Shown: positions 5,027 through 5,178 of the stretch, piece by piece
Layout: each line of letters begins with the position of its first letter
Numbering within the stretch: position 1 is the first letter of the stretch
Origin: JACCQS01 sp050999295
Lineage (GTDB): Bacteria; Actinomycetota; Actinomycetes; Mycobacteriales; Geodermatophilaceae
Reading direction: 5' to 3'
NCBI GenBank assembly: GCA_050999295.1
Contig: JBPCPI010000229.1
Coordinates: 1 to 5,178, forward strand
Length of the DNA stretch: 5,178 bases
Notes under the pieces: model-generated
The model's database searches: none
The model's input: only the letters and a program-made list of their open reading frames with translations
What the model was told of the DNA's origin: nothing
Translations under genes and position numbers: made by a program

Positions 5027-5178
5027 GTGGTCAAGCAGAGCGGCACGGCCAAGGGCCGTGCTACCACGAGCAGCAACGTGCAGACCTTTCCCGACCGGCC
5101 GGACGCCGGCGACGGACTCACCGTCCGCCAGCGCCGGGTCCTCGAAGTCATCCGCGACTCGATCGATCGCCGGGGATA
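5027..5178 (+). CDS. lexA: SOS repressor LexA, N-terminal part (truncated by window edge)
   Basis: LexA represses SOS genes and cleaves itself when RecA filaments form on damaged DNA. Fifty complete codons are present, and the catalytic Ser/Lys domain lies beyond the window. The start is GTG at 5027, 6 nt after GGGAGG. Residues 1-30 form a polar, low-complexity extension absent from E. coli LexA but common in actinobacterial proteins. The conserved wing-helix beginning LTVRQRRVLEVIRDSIDRRGY starts at residue 31. The adjacent LexA box and the chromosomal neighbourhood strengthen the call. The start could instead be the next codon (also a Val codon, GTC), but GTG is the only initiation codon at the right distance. 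Confidence 0.93.
   Translation, partial: MVKQSGTAKGRATTSSNVQTFPDRPDAGDGLTVRQRRVLEVIRDSIDRRG

Overview
The window looks like a chromosomal segment of a high-GC actinobacterium. GC content is high throughout, Shine-Dalgarno sequences are strong, GTG starts occur, and the two ends carry the nrdR, LysM-protein and lexA genes that are neighbours in many Actinobacteria (for example Rv2718c, Rv2719c and Rv2720 in Mycobacterium tuberculosis, and nrdR, divS and lexA in Corynebacterium glutamicum). The genus cannot be fixed from this sequence.

Layout, left to right. The 5' part of nrdR lies on the minus strand and runs off the left edge. Its leader and promoter region (207-450) holds NrdR-box-like inverted repeats and several TGTGG(A/G)C motifs. 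Next, also on the minus strand, is a membrane-anchored LysM protein resembling the SOS division inhibitors ChiZ and DivS. Two abutting LexA boxes and a third, separate one lie in the 154 bp between it and pxpB. On the plus strand follow pxpB and pxpC, overlapping by 4 bp. They encode the two subunits that, together with PxpA, form prokaryotic 5-oxoprolinase. Converging on them is a minus-strand MFS transporter of the metabolite:H+ symporter type. It is divergent from a plus-strand GntR/FCD regulator, and the intergenic region between them carries a textbook FCD-type operator. The window ends with the first 50 codons of lexA, preceded by its own LexA box.

The main point of interest is the arrangement. 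A compact metabolic cassette (pxpB-pxpC, transporter, regulator) sits inside the usually tight lexA / LysM-gene divergent pair, and LexA boxes are present on both sides of it. The box nearest pxpB lies 24 nt upstream of its start codon, so the oxoprolinase genes may have come under SOS control, while the transporter and regulator appear to answer to the local GntR protein. pxpA is not in the window. The likely job of the cassette is uptake and ATP-dependent opening of 5-oxoproline (pyroglutamate), but the substrate is inferred from family membership. No RNA genes, insertion sequences, CRISPR arrays or direct repeats marking an insertion were seen.
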